Source of the DNA: Sinomonas sp. R1AF57
GTDB taxonomy: Bacteria; Actinomycetota; Actinomycetes; Actinomycetales; Micrococcaceae
Direction: 5' to 3'
NCBI RefSeq assembly: GCF_002224485.1
Contig: NZ_CP022463.1
Span: forward strand, 278,376 to 342,375
Length of the DNA stretch: 64,000 nt
Below, piece after piece: positions 16,926-25,712 of the stretch (within the stretch, counting starts at the first letter, position 1; every line of letters begins with the position of its first letter). Made by a program: the position numbers and the translations under genes. Under the pieces are notes generated by a model, which did not search any database, was not told the DNA's origin, and worked only from the letters and a program-made list of their open reading frames with translations.

Positions 16926-17571
16926 CACCCCGCACCGGCCTGCCCTCCGCGTCGAAGCGCGCGCCGACCCCGAGCTGGATGAAGCGCACGGTGGCGGCCG
17001 TGCGGCGCTCCGCCTCGTCGTCGTGCGCCGCACCCTCCTCCTCGCGGCCCCGGTCCGCGCTCGCGGTGAGGGAGCCGTGCACGAGCCCCACCAGCTCGTC
17101 GACGTCGGCCTGGGGCAGGTAGCCCTCCGCCATCGCGTCCTGGAGGATCCCGGTCAGGAGCATGTTCAGCTCGCCCACGTGGTCGCCGAGCTTGGCGAAG
17201 GACGACGGCGAGAGCACGGCCCGCATGGCCGGCCCCGGGGGAAGGTGGCGGCGGGAGAGGTCCTCGACCTGGGCGCGGATGTACACGGCCAGACGGTCGA
17301 TTGGGTTTTCGAGCCCGGCCAGCTGGGCCTTGAGCTCGGCGAGGAAGCGGCCCGTCTCGTCGAGCGCGTACCCGATGAGGAGTTCCTCCATGTCCGCGTA
17401 ATAGTTGTACACAGCCGTGCGACCGACGCCGGCCTGCCGCGCGACGTCCGTCATGGTGAGTCCCGGGAGGCCCCGCGTGAAGAGCAGCTCGCCGAAGGCG
17501 TCGAGGATCCTGCGCTGCGTCAGGGCTCGCTGGGCTGCATTCGACTCGGCCTGGATGCGGGGCATACTCAC
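16879..17571 (-). CDS. TetR-family transcriptional regulator
   Basis: The 230-residue protein has an N-terminal HTH (LTMTDVARQAGVGRTAVYNYYADMEELL) and a helical ligand domain. Its Gly/Ser/Ala-rich C-terminal tail is encoded where the gene overlaps the LytR_C gene by 47 bp. The tail may be dispensable. It sits upstream of, and divergent from, the riboswitch-controlled gene, with about 390 bp between the two starts. The target is unknown. Confidence 0.85.
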   Translation of the reverse strand: MSMPRIQAESNAAQRALTQRRILDAFGELLFTRGLPGLTMTDVARQAGVGRTAVYNYYADMEELLIGYALDETGRFLAELKAQLAGLENPIDRLAVYIRAQVEDLSRRHLPPGPAMRAVLSPSSFAKLGDHVGELNMLLTGILQDAMAEGYLPQADVDELVGLVHGSLTASADRGREEEGAAHDDEAERRTAATVRFIQLGVGARFDAEGRPVRGASGPAASPSTSAGRR

Positions 17572-17643
17572 ATTTTACGTCGGTGTGTCACCAAAAGTGC
17601 GGCTGAGGGGCCATGTGGCGCGGCGCCGGGCCAGTGGGCGCGA

Positions 17644-17672
17644 TTGACACAGTGGGTGAGGTCCGACACACT
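17644..17672 (+). promoter_or_regulatory. possible promoter for the riboswitch transcript
   Basis: A perfect TTGACA (17644-17649) is followed after 17 bp by CACACT (17667-17672), about 50 bp before the riboswitch. The -10 match is poor, so this is tentative. Confidence 0.35.
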
Positions 17673-17722
17673 GAACCGGTGCCGCCCCCGGGCTGCGCTA
17701 CAAGTCAATAGGCCGATGATCT

Positions 17723-17907
17723 GCGGCGGGAGAGTCCTGCCGGTGCAGCCAGCGGGTGCCGTAGGAGCAAATCCTCCCCAGGAATCTCTCAGGCCCACGT
17801 ACCGCCGCGGTGAGGCAACTCTGGAAAGCAGCCCGCGCAGAGCGGGCTCACCGACGGTGCAAAGCGGCGACAGCCGCGGAAACTCTCAGGTTCATGACAG
17901 AGCGGGG
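17723..17907 (+). promoter_or_regulatory. tandem glycine riboswitch
   Basis: Both aptamers are readable. The first runs from CGGGAGAGTCCTGC through GCCGTAGGAGCAAATCCTCC and AATCTCTCAGGC to GGCAACTCTGGAAAGC. The second contains CACCGACGGTGCAAAG, GAAACTCTCAGG and ATGACAGAGCGGGG. These are the hallmark conserved segments of the glycine riboswitch. Downstream, GCCGGG/CCCGGC (17923-17940) forms a hairpin. CCCAG (17929-17933) could instead pair with CTGGG (17946-17950), which overlaps the GGGAG ribosome-binding site. Control of translation is therefore plausible but inferred. Confidence 0.92.
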
Positions 17908-17958
17908 AGGACAGCCATCCATGCCGGGCCCAGTCCCGGCCAGACCTGGGAGTCCTCC

Positions 17959-18768
17959 ATGACGAGACAGACGCTCACCGCGCCACCGCGCACCTCCGCT
18001 TCCACCGAGCCCCTTCGGACCCGCCTCGAGATCGTGCCCACCGAGGAGATCGTTCCCGCGATCGCCACCACGGTTCCCCAGGGCACCGCCCTGACGGTCA
18101 CCTGCCTCCCGCACCATGGGATCGAGGCCACGGCCCAGGCCGCGGTCCGCCTGGCCGGCCTCGGGTACAGCGTTGTGCCCCACCTGGCGGCGCGGAGCAT
18201 CGTAGACCGCTCCCGGCTCGCGAAGACGCTGCGCGACTTCGAGTCCGCGGGGATCGAGGAGGTCTTCGCGATCAGTGGGGACGCCGTCCGCCCCGCCGGC
18301 CCGTACGCCACCTCCCTGGACCTCATGGAGGACATCGCGGACCTCACCGGCGGGCGGCTCGCGATCGGCATCGCCGGGTACCCCGAGGGCCATCCCCAGC
18401 GCACCGCCGTCGAGCTCCTCGACTCGCTCCTCGCCAAGCAGCACCTCGCGGCCAACGTGGTCACGCAGATGTGCTTCTCGGCGCCCGCGATCACCGCCTT
18501 CGCCGCGCTCCTGCGGCAGGAGGGCCTGGACCTGCCGGTGTGGGCCGGGGTCCCCGGCCGCGTCCCGCGCGCGCGGCTCATCTCGCTCGCCGCCAAGATC
18601 GGCGTGGGCCCGTCGCTGAAGTTCATCAGCCGCAAGGGACCGCTGGCCCGCAGGCTGCTGAGCGGCGACGCCTACTCGTCGGAGCGGCTCATCGGCGAGC
18701 TGTCGGCGTCCCGCGCGGGGCTGGCCGGCATCCACCTCTTCACCTTCAACAACCTCGGTCTGGTCTGA
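17959..18768 (+). CDS. methylenetetrahydrofolate reductase-like protein under glycine riboswitch control
   Basis: This 269-residue protein starts at ATG 17959 behind GGGAG. It reads as a MetF-type TIM barrel: EIVPTEEIVPAIATTVPQGTALTVTCLPHHG, then AARSIVDRSRLAKTLRDF, EVFAISGDA, IGIAGYPEGHPQ, NVVTQMCFSA and HLFTFNN. These match the folate and FAD regions of the family (VHLTC, GD, YPExHP and TQ.F motifs). It is shorter than typical E. coli MetF. It would reduce 5,10-methylene-THF, or run in reverse. The glycine riboswitch suggests a role in one-carbon flow from glycine rather than in methionine synthesis, which is inference. Confidence 0.8.
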   Translation: MTRQTLTAPPRTSASTEPLRTRLEIVPTEEIVPAIATTVPQGTALTVTCLPHHGIEATAQAAVRLAGLGYSVVPHLAARSIVDRSRLAKTLRDFESAGIEEVFAISGDAVRPAGPYATSLDLMEDIADLTGGRLAIGIAGYPEGHPQRTAVELLDSLLAKQHLAANVVTQMCFSAPAITAFAALLRQEGLDLPVWAGVPGRVPRARLISLAAKIGVGPSLKFISRKGPLARRLLSGDAYSSERLIGELSASRAGLAGIHLFTFNNLGLV

Positions 18769-18781
18769 GGGGACGGCGAAC

Positions 18782-19015
18782 ATGGCCTACGCACCCAGCA
18801 TCGCGCGCGTCGCGCGCCACTCCTGGCACGAACTGCGCCGCGGCGCCCTCGTCCACATCACCGCCCACGGCGAGTACATCGGCCCGGGAACGGTCGACGG
18901 CGCGAGCCGCGACGGCTCGGTCCTCTGGATCCAGTTCGGTGGCATCGAGGGGCGCCGCATGTTCCACAGCAGCGACGACGTGGTGATCGCCGTCGGCTCG
19001 CGCCCCTCGCGGTAG
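18782..19015 (+). CDS. small uncharacterised protein
   Basis: A 77-residue soluble protein 13 bp after the MTHFR-like gene, probably in the same riboswitch-controlled transcript; GAGGGG precedes ATG 18782. The sequence (VHITAHGEYIGPGTVDG, VLWIQFGGIEGRRMFH) suggests a small beta-barrel. The function is unknown. Confidence 0.55.
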   Translation: MAYAPSIARVARHSWHELRRGALVHITAHGEYIGPGTVDGASRDGSVLWIQFGGIEGRRMFHSSDDVVIAVGSRPSR

Positions 19016-19043
19016 CCCCCCCATACCTGGGGACACACAGAAG

Positions 19044-19085
19044 GCGGGCACGACGGCGGAGGCGAACCCGCGCCGTCGTGCCCGC
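19044..19085. terminator. hairpin built from inverted GCCGTCGTGC motifs
   Basis: A perfect 15-bp stem (arm GCGGGCACGACGGCG) with a 12-nt loop lies between the convergent 77-residue gene and the sugar isomerase gene. Confidence 0.75.
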
Positions 19086-19107
19086 GTTCCGCGCGCAGCG
19101 GCTTCCG

Positions 19108-20112
19108 TCAGGCCTGGTTGCTGAAGGCGGCGTCGAAGGAGGCGGTGGAGGGGGCGAAGTCGAACTTCTTCAGGGCCGCCAGGGCCTCGGGCGCCCCTAT
19201 GAGCCGGTCCATGCCGGCGTCCTCCCATTCGACGGAGATGGGGCCGGTGTAGCCGATCGCCGTGAGGGCGCGGAAGCAGTCCTCCCACGGGACGTCGCCA
19301 CGGCCGGCCGAGACGAAGTCCCAGCCGCGGTGGGGGTCGCCCCAGGGCAGGTGCGAGGAGAGGATCCCGGCCCGGCCGTTGCCCATCCGCATCCGGGTGT
19401 CCTTGCAGTCCACGTGGTAGATCCGGTCCGCGAAGTCGGTGATGAACGCGACCGGGTCCAGGCCCTGCCACATCATGTGGGAGGGGTCCCAGTTCAGCCC
19501 GAAGGCCTCGCGGTGGCCGATCGCCTCGAGCGCCCGCCGGGTGGAGAAGTAGTCGTAGGCGATCTCGGAGGGGTGGACCTCGTGGGCGAACCGGACGCCG
19601 CACTCGTCGAAGACGTCCAGGATCGGGTTCCACCGGCCGGCGAAGTCCTGGTAGCCCGCCTCGATCACCTCGGCGGGAACCGGCGGGAACATCGCCACGT
19701 ACTGCCAGATCTTCGACCCGGTGAACCCGACAACCGTGTCCACACCGAGGGCTCTGGCGAGGCGGGCGGTGTTCTTGAGGTCCTCGGCGGCGCGCTGGCG
19801 CACGCCCTCGGGGTCGCCGTCGCCCCAGACGGCGGAGCCGACGATGGCCTGGTGGCGGAAGTCGATCGGGTCGTCGCACACGGCCTGGCCCTTGAGGTGG
19901 TTCGAGATCGCCCAGAGCCTGAGACCGTGGCGCTCGAGGATGCCGAGGCGTTCGTCGATGTAGGCCGCATCGTCCCAGCGGGCGGCGTCGAGGTGTTCGC
20001 CGGAGACGGCGATCTCGAGGCCGTCGTAGCCCCAGCCGGCCGCGAGCTCGGCGACTTCCTCGAGCTTGAGGTCGGCCCACTGGCCGGTGAACAGGGTGAA
20101 CGGGCGGGGCAT
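19108..20112 (-). CDS. sugar phosphate isomerase/epimerase-family protein (AP-endonuclease-2 TIM barrel)
   Basis: Last gene of a seven-gene operon. The 334-residue TIM barrel has the metal-binding pattern of the xylose isomerase-like fold: [39 protein letters not shown] and YHVDCKDT, with a late Glu in ISVEWEDAG. These supply the Glu/Asp/His metal ligands of the family. Related proteins act as isomerases or epimerases, or cleave 3-keto-glycosides, next to Gfo/Idh/MocA dehydrogenases. Substrate unknown. It starts 39 bp after the dehydrogenase gene upstream of it. Confidence 0.85.
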   Translation of the reverse strand: MPRPFTLFTGQWADLKLEEVAELAAGWGYDGLEIAVSGEHLDAARWDDAAYIDERLGILERHGLRLWAISNHLKGQAVCDDPIDFRHQAIVGSAVWGDGDPEGVRQRAAEDLKNTARLARALGVDTVVGFTGSKIWQYVAMFPPVPAEVIEAGYQDFAGRWNPILDVFDECGVRFAHEVHPSEIAYDYFSTRRALEAIGHREAFGLNWDPSHMMWQGLDPVAFITDFADRIYHVDCKDTRMRMGNGRAGILSSHLPWGDPHRGWDFVSAGRGDVPWEDCFRALTAIGYTGPISVEWEDAGMDRLIGAPEALAALKKFDFAPSTASFDAAFSNQA

Positions 20113-20151
20113 CGTGATCTCCTTCAGTTCTCGCGGCAGGGGTAGGCCGTG

Positions 20152-21306
20152 TCAGACCTGGACGGTGATGGATTTGGCGGCGGCGGATTCCTCGATGGCG
20201 GCCAGGACGCGCTGGACCTGGAGGCCTTCGTCGAAGGAAGGGGAGGGGGCGGTGCCGTCGCGGATCGCGGTGAGGAAGTCGCGGACCTGGTGGGTGAAGG
20301 TGTGCTCCCAACCGATCATGTGGCCCTGGGGCCACCACGCGCCGGCGTAGGGGTGGCCGGGCTCGGTGACGACGATGCGGCGGAAGCCCTGTTCCTCGGC
20401 GGGGGCGGTGGCGTCGAGGAACTCGAGCTCGCCGAGGCGCTCGAGGTCGAACGCGATGGCCCCAGCCGAGCCGTAGGCCTCGATGCGCAGGGAGTTCTTC
20501 CGCCCGGTGGCGGCGCGGGAGACCTCCACGGAGGCCACGGCCCCGGAGGCCAGGGACAGGGTGGCCCAGGCGGCGTCGTCGACCGTGACGTCCTCGGGCC
20601 CGTCGGGACCTGGGCGCTGGGCGGTGAAGGTGTGGAGCCGGCCGGAGGCCTCGGTGACGGTGTCCCCGGTGAGGTACTGGACCTGGTCGATGGCGTGGGA
20701 GGCGATGTCGCCCAGCGCGCCGGACCCGGCGGCCTCCTTGCGCAGGCGCCAGGTCATGGGGGCGTTCTCGTCGGCGAGCCAGTCCTGGAGGTAGGAGGCG
20801 CGGACCTCCCGGACGGTGCCGATGCGGCCGGCGGCGATGAGCTGGCGGGCGTAGGCCAGGGCCGGGACGCGGCGGTAGTTGAACCCCACCATGGAGACGA
20901 TTCCGCGGGCCCGGGCAGCGCGGGCGGCCTGGGCCATCCGCTCGGACTCGGGCAGGGTGTTGGCCAGGGGCTTCTCGACCAGGACGTGCTTGCCGGCCTC
21001 GAGGGCGGCCACCGCGATCTCGGCGTGGAGCCAGCCGGGGGCGCAGATGTCCACGATGTGCACATCGTCCCGGGCGATCACCTCGCGCCAGTCGGTGGCG
21101 GACTCGGCCCACCCGTACCGTGCGGCGGCCTCGGCGACCTCCTCGGCGTGGCGGCCCACGAGGACCTTCTGCTCCACGGCCGGGACATCGAAGAACGCCC
21201 CCACGTTCCGCCACGCGTGAGAGTGGGCCTTGCCCATGAACGCATACCCGATCACCGCCACACCCAGGGTCGGCTGGGGCTGGGCCATGGCCTGCTCCGA
21301 TTTCAC
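20152..21306 (-). CDS. Gfo/Idh/MocA-family NAD(P)-dependent sugar dehydrogenase
   Basis: A 384-residue oxidoreductase. It has a Rossmann fold (GVAVIGYAFMGKAHSHAW), the catalytic-site motif EKPLANT with its Lys, and a C-terminal GFO_IDH_MocA domain (GSGALGDIASHAIDQVQYL). The start is GTG at 21304-21306 behind AAGGAG. It most likely oxidises a sugar, inositol or glycoside imported by the adjacent ABC system. It is paired with the isomerase-like protein downstream, and a second such pair opens the operon. Confidence 0.88.
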   Translation of the reverse strand: MKSEQAMAQPQPTLGVAVIGYAFMGKAHSHAWRNVGAFFDVPAVEQKVLVGRHAEEVAEAAARYGWAESATDWREVIARDDVHIVDICAPGWLHAEIAVAALEAGKHVLVEKPLANTLPESERMAQAARAARARGIVSMVGFNYRRVPALAYARQLIAAGRIGTVREVRASYLQDWLADENAPMTWRLRKEAAGSGALGDIASHAIDQVQYLTGDTVTEASGRLHTFTAQRPGPDGPEDVTVDDAAWATLSLASGAVASVEVSRAATGRKNSLRIEAYGSAGAIAFDLERLGELEFLDATAPAEEQGFRRIVVTEPGHPYAGAWWPQGHMIGWEHTFTHQVRDFLTAIRDGTAPSPSFDEGLQVQRVLAAIEESAAAKSITVQV

Positions 21307-21336
21307 ATGTACTCCTTCAGTTCGGGTGTCCGCGGC

Positions 21337-22176
21337 CTACTTGACGGCGCCGGCGGACAGGCCCGCGACAAGGTGCTTCTGCACCAGAATGAATCCGATG
21401 AGGACGGGAAGCGAGACCACGACGGATGCGGCCATGAGCTGGTTCCAGAACACGTCCGATTCGCTCGCGTAGGACTTGAGCCCCAAGGACAGCGTCTTGG
21501 TCGACTCGTTCGTCAGGACGGAGGCGAAGAGGACCTCTCCCCAGGCCGAGATGAACGAGTAGACCGCCACGGCGATGATGCCCGGCTTCGCGACGGGGAG
21601 GATGACCCGGACGAGGGCGCCCATCCTGCCGGTGCCGTCGATCATGGCGGCCTCCTCGAGCTCCTTCGGGATCGAGGCGAAGTAGCCGGTGAGCATCCAG
21701 ATCGCGAACGGCAGGGTGAACGTCATGTAGGTGATGATCAGGCCCAGGTACGAGCCCTGGAGCTGGATCCCGGTGATGTTCCGGATCTGCGTGAAGATCA
21801 GGTACAGCGGCAGCAGGAAGAGGATTCCGGGGAACATCTGGGTCGAGAGGACCACAAGGCTGAACGGGCGCTTGCCCCTGAAGGGCAGCCGCGCGATGGC
21901 GTAGGCGGCGAGGACCGCGACCGTGACCGAGAAGACCGTGGCGCACGTGGTGATGATCAGGCTGTTCTGGAAGTACTTGGCCAGGGGGACCGTGGACCAG
22001 ATGTCGATGAACGGCGCGAGCGTGACCTCGCGCGGGATCCACTGGAACAGCCCGGAGACGTCCTTGAGGGGCTTCAGCGAGGTCGAGACCACCACGTAGA
22101 GCGGGATCGCCACCCACAGCGAGAGGAACGTCAGGACGACGGCGCGCAGGATGCGGAAGTTGCGGGTCTCAATCAT
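21337..22176 (-). CDS. carbohydrate ABC importer permease (MalG-like)
   Basis: This 279-residue inner-membrane protein has six predicted helices and the EAA coupling loop ELEEAAMIDGTGRMGALVRVILP, which binds the ATPase. It belongs to the CUT1 class. The start overlaps the end of the preceding permease gene by 8 bp. No ATPase is encoded in the operon, so a shared MsiK-type ATPase elsewhere probably drives import (typical of actinobacteria). Confidence 0.93.
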   Translation of the reverse strand: MIETRNFRILRAVVLTFLSLWVAIPLYVVVSTSLKPLKDVSGLFQWIPREVTLAPFIDIWSTVPLAKYFQNSLIITTCATVFSVTVAVLAAYAIARLPFRGKRPFSLVVLSTQMFPGILFLLPLYLIFTQIRNITGIQLQGSYLGLIITYMTFTLPFAIWMLTGYFASIPKELEEAAMIDGTGRMGALVRVILPVAKPGIIAVAVYSFISAWGEVLFASVLTNESTKTLSLGLKSYASESDVFWNQLMAASVVVSLPVLIGFILVQKHLVAGLSAGAVK

Positions 22177-23155
22177 TCTCGTTCCCCTTGGGAAGGACCA
22201 TGCGGATGTAGAACACGGAGGCGATGAACAGGGCGATGAGGAGGAGGACGCTCATGGCCCCGCCGAGGCCGAAGTTCCAGCTTCCGAACGAGTTCTGGTA
22301 GATGAGCGGCGAGACCAGGGTGGCTTCCTTGGGCGACGCCGCCCCGAAGAGCACGAAGGGGATGTTGAACTGGTTGAACGTCCACAGCGACATGACGAGC
22401 AGGAGGACGCCGTTGGCCGGCCGGACCATCGGGAGCGTGATGGTGCGGAACTGCTGCCACAGGGTCGCGCCGTCGATCGAGGCCGCCTCGTAGACGTCGT
22501 TGGGGACGTTCTGCAGGGCTGCCAGGAGCATCAGGAACGCGAAGGGCCACAGCTGCCAGATGTTCACGACCACCATCGCGCCGAAGGAGTTCTGGCCGAG
22601 GAGCCAGAACGGCCGCTCGTCCCCGAAGAGGTGGAGCGTGTCGACGAGGATCTGGTTCACCGCGCCGTCGCGCTGGTTGAACATGAAGGCCCAGGCGATG
22701 GTGCCGACGTAGGCCGGGAGGGCGTAGGGGACCAGGAAGAAGGTCCGCAGGAGGCCGCGGCCCTTGAAGTTGGAGGTCAGGAACACCGCTCCGGCCATGC
22801 CGAGGGCCCACGAGCAGCCCACCACGAGCACGGTGTACAGGAGGGTCCGGCCCAGGGTCGAGAAGAAGGCCTGGCCGATGGTGCTGTCGGGGTTGAGGCC
22901 GTTGACGAAGTTCTGCAGGCCCACGAACGGGGCCGCGAGCCAGTTGGTGAGGTTGAGCTGGTTGAGGGAGATGAACGCGATCCACACGCCCAGGAGCATC
23001 GGGCCGATGTGGATGAGCAGCTCGAGCAGCGCTGCCGGGGCGACGAGGCCGTACGGCAGGAACGACCGGCGACGGCGGCGGGGAGCGTGGGCGGGCGACG
23101 GAGCCGGCTCGCGCTCGCTGCCCCGCTTCGTGGAGGGCATGGTGGTCTGCGACAT
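22169..23155 (-). CDS. carbohydrate ABC importer permease (MalF-like)
   Basis: This 328-residue permease starts at ATG 23153-23155 with GAGGAG before it. A basic Pro-rich N-terminus of about 35 residues precedes six helices. The EAA loop is visible as VYEAASIDGATLWQQFRTITLP. It forms the translocation pore with the MalG-like partner. Confidence 0.92.
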   Translation of the reverse strand: MSQTTMPSTKRGSEREPAPSPAHAPRRRRRSFLPYGLVAPAALLELLIHIGPMLLGVWIAFISLNQLNLTNWLAAPFVGLQNFVNGLNPDSTIGQAFFSTLGRTLLYTVLVVGCSWALGMAGAVFLTSNFKGRGLLRTFFLVPYALPAYVGTIAWAFMFNQRDGAVNQILVDTLHLFGDERPFWLLGQNSFGAMVVVNIWQLWPFAFLMLLAALQNVPNDVYEAASIDGATLWQQFRTITLPMVRPANGVLLLVMSLWTFNQFNIPFVLFGAASPKEATLVSPLIYQNSFGSWNFGLGGAMSVLLLIALFIASVFYIRMVLPKGNEND

Positions 23156-23209
23156 GGAGACTCCTCGGGCGGGGTGCGGGGCCTGGCGGCCCCGCACCTG
23201 CGCTCATGG

Positions 23210-24547
23210 CTACTGGGCAGCAGCCATCTGGTTGTTGGCGTCGGTCAGTGCGGACTTGATGTCCGCCTCGCTGACGGAGCCCGTCGCCGCCTTGGCGAAG
23301 AGGCCCTTCATCGCCGTGCCGTTCAGGGTCTCCATCTGGCCTTCCTTGGCGATGAGCGGCATCGGCTTGGCGTGGTTGGCCAGGGCGTCCTGCTTCGCCT
23401 TGACCTCTTCCGTCTGGAAGGCCGGGTCCTTGTCGGTCACGCCGTTGACCACAGGCAGGGACGAGAAGGCCTTGTTGAGGTAGGCCTGCTCGTCGTCGCT
23501 CGTGAGCCAGCCTGCGAGCTTGAACGCGTTGTCCTTGTTCTTGCTGTTCTTGAACACGCTGATGTTGATGCCGGCGACGTGGCTCTGCGTGCCCTCGTCA
23601 CCCGTGGCCCCGGCGGTCATCATCGGGACCGCCGCAACGCCCCAGTCCTTGAAGTCGCGGGCGGTGAAGTTCTTGATCGGGCTCTGGTCGAACATCATCG
23701 CGGCCTTGCCGTTGATGAGGTTGTCCACCTTCTGGGCGCCGTCGACAATCTCGGCGTCGGAGGGCGCGATCACCTTGTCCGTGGCCATGAGGTCGATGAA
23801 CTGCTTGACACCCTTGAGCTGCTCGGCGCTGTCGAACGTCGGCTTGCCGGAGGAGTCGAAGAGCTCGCCGCCGTTCTGGAGGCCGCGGACGAATGCCTGG
23901 TGCGCGTTCTGCTGCACCGAGGCGCCGGCAACGGTGAAGCCCCACTGGTCCGGCTTGCCGTCTCCGTTGGTGTCCTTCGTGAGCTTCTTCGCGTCGGCCA
24001 CGAACTCGTCCCACGTGGCGGGGGCCTTGTCGATCCCCGCGGCCTTGAAGAGCTTGGTGTTGTAGTACAGGTTGTAGGCGAGGCCGTAGATCGGCACCGA
24101 GGTGGGGGTCTTGCCGGGGGCGCCGCCGGTGGACCAGCTGGACTGGACGAAGCGGTCCTTGCCGCCGACCGCCTCGAGGAGCTTGCCCTCGACCGGCTCG
24201 AACGCCCCGGTCTCCTGGAGGGTCACGGCCCACGTGTTGCCGATGTTGAGGACGTCGGGGCCGTCGCCGCTAGTCACGGCGGTGAGGATGCGGTTGTACA
24301 GGTCCGGCCAGCCGATGACCTCGAGCTTGACCTTGACGCCGGTCTTCTCCGTGAACCGGTCGAGGGACGGCTTGAGCTTCGCCGCGGTGTCCTCGATGCT
24401 GTTGCCCTGGTTCGACGCCCAGTAGGTGATGGTGTCGCCTGAGGCGTTTCCGCCTCCGCCGGATCCGCCCGAGCCGCAGGCCGCGAGGCCCATGGTCATG
24501 GCTGCCGCGGCTGCGACGGCGGAGAGGAACTTGAGTGGTTTCTTCAT
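23210..24547 (-). CDS. sugar ABC importer solute-binding lipoprotein
   Basis: This 445-residue extracellular binding protein starts at ATG 24545-24547. Its lipoprotein signal peptide ends LAAC with the lipidated Cys at residue 24, followed by a Gly/Ser linker. The rest is a CUT1 cluster-B binding protein (ITYWASNQGNS, VKVKLEVIGWPDLYNRILTA, DVLNIGNTWA, AATGSVSEADIKSAL). Third-position composition matches its neighbours. The ligand is unknown; the two sugar dehydrogenases suggest a sugar, polyol or glycoside. Confidence 0.93.
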   Translation of the reverse strand: MKKPLKFLSAVAAAAAMTMGLAACGSGGSGGGGNASGDTITYWASNQGNSIEDTAAKLKPSLDRFTEKTGVKVKLEVIGWPDLYNRILTAVTSGDGPDVLNIGNTWAVTLQETGAFEPVEGKLLEAVGGKDRFVQSSWSTGGAPGKTPTSVPIYGLAYNLYYNTKLFKAAGIDKAPATWDEFVADAKKLTKDTNGDGKPDQWGFTVAGASVQQNAHQAFVRGLQNGGELFDSSGKPTFDSAEQLKGVKQFIDLMATDKVIAPSDAEIVDGAQKVDNLINGKAAMMFDQSPIKNFTARDFKDWGVAAVPMMTAGATGDEGTQSHVAGINISVFKNSKNKDNAFKLAGWLTSDDEQAYLNKAFSSLPVVNGVTDKDPAFQTEEVKAKQDALANHAKPMPLIAKEGQMETLNGTAMKGLFAKAATGSVSEADIKSALTDANNQMAAAQ

Positions 24548-24599
24548 CGTTGCTCCGGTTCTCGTCGTTGAGTCAGTGGGGAGTGGGCTGCCGGCGGCA

Positions 24600-25712
24600 C
24601 TAGGCGCCGAGGGTGGGGGCGGTCGGGTCCCAGTCCTCGGGGAGGGCGGGCGCGGCAAGGGCACTGCTCTCGACGTCGACGAAGCTGCGCGTCTCGATCG
24701 ATTCGGCGATGGCCACCATGGCGTCGAGCACGTGGAACGCGAGCTCGCCCTGGGCGCGGTGGGGGCGCCCCTCGCGGATCGCCCGGGCCATCTCGAGGAC
24801 GCCGGCACCGCGGCTCGCGGTCGAACCGACGCTCGGGACCGTGGTCCAGTCCTCCTCCCCGAGGCGGCAGATGCGGATGTCGCCGTCGAACATGTTCGGG
24901 TCGGGGAGCGCGATCGTGGCCTCCGTGCCCGCGATCTCGACGAAGCCGGCCCGCTTCAGCGCCGAGTCGAAGCTGAAGACGCTCTGGGACGACGTGGCGC
25001 CTTCGAACTCCGCCATGGCGCTCACGTGCGTGGGAACCGTCACGGAGAACTCCTCGCCGGCCTTGGGGCCGGAGCCGATCACGCGGATGTCCCGGGACCT
25101 GGAGCCGAGGGCGGCGACCCGCTTGATCGAGCCGAAGACCTGGACGAGGGTCGTGAGGTAGTAGGGGCCGATGTCGAAGAGCGGGCCCGCTCCCTCCTGG
25201 AAGAGGAAGGCGGGGTTGGGGTGCCACGACTCCGGTCCGGGGGACTGCATGAGCGTCAGCGCGGTCAGCGGGGTTCCGATGTCGCCGCGCTGGATCATGC
25301 GGAACGCGGTCTGCAGGCCGGCGCCCAGGAACGTGTCCGGAGCGCATCCGAGGCGGACGCCCGCGGCGTCGGCCGCCTTGAGGAGCGCCTTCCCGCTCTC
25401 CCGGTCCAGGGAGAAGGGCTTCTCGCTCCACACGTGCTTCCCGGCCTCGACGGCGAGGGTGCCCACCTCCACGTGGGCCGCGGGGACCGTGAGGTTCACG
25501 ACGATCTCCACCTCGGGGTGGCCGATCACTGTGTCCACGCCCCCGTGCACGGGGATGCCGTACTCCCCGGCGCGCGCCTTGGCCGCCTCCGGGAAGATGT
25601 CGCCGATGGCCAGCACCTTCACGTCGGGGAAGCTCGTGAGGTTGTCCAGGTACTGCTTGCTGATGAATCCCGCGCCGATGACGCCGACGCCGACGGGTCC
25701 CCGCGCGCTCAT
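24600..25712 (-). CDS. Gfo/Idh/MocA-family sugar dehydrogenase (second copy in operon)
   Basis: A 370-residue oxidoreductase with Rossmann motif GVGVIGAGFISKQYLDN, catalytic SEKPFSLD and the family HNPAF-like block WHPNPAFLFQEGAGPLFDIGPYYL. It is of a different subfamily from the operon's other member, so the two probably act on different intermediates. It overlaps the preceding isomerase gene by 4 bp (ATGA). Confidence 0.88.
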   Translation of the reverse strand: MSARGPVGVGVIGAGFISKQYLDNLTSFPDVKVLAIGDIFPEAAKARAGEYGIPVHGGVDTVIGHPEVEIVVNLTVPAAHVEVGTLAVEAGKHVWSEKPFSLDRESGKALLKAADAAGVRLGCAPDTFLGAGLQTAFRMIQRGDIGTPLTALTLMQSPGPESWHPNPAFLFQEGAGPLFDIGPYYLTTLVQVFGSIKRVAALGSRSRDIRVIGSGPKAGEEFSVTVPTHVSAMAEFEGATSSQSVFSFDSALKRAGFVEIAGTEATIALPDPNMFDGDIRICRLGEEDWTTVPSVGSTASRGAGVLEMARAIREGRPHRAQGELAFHVLDAMVAIAESIETRSFVDVESSALAAPALPEDWDPTAPTLGA

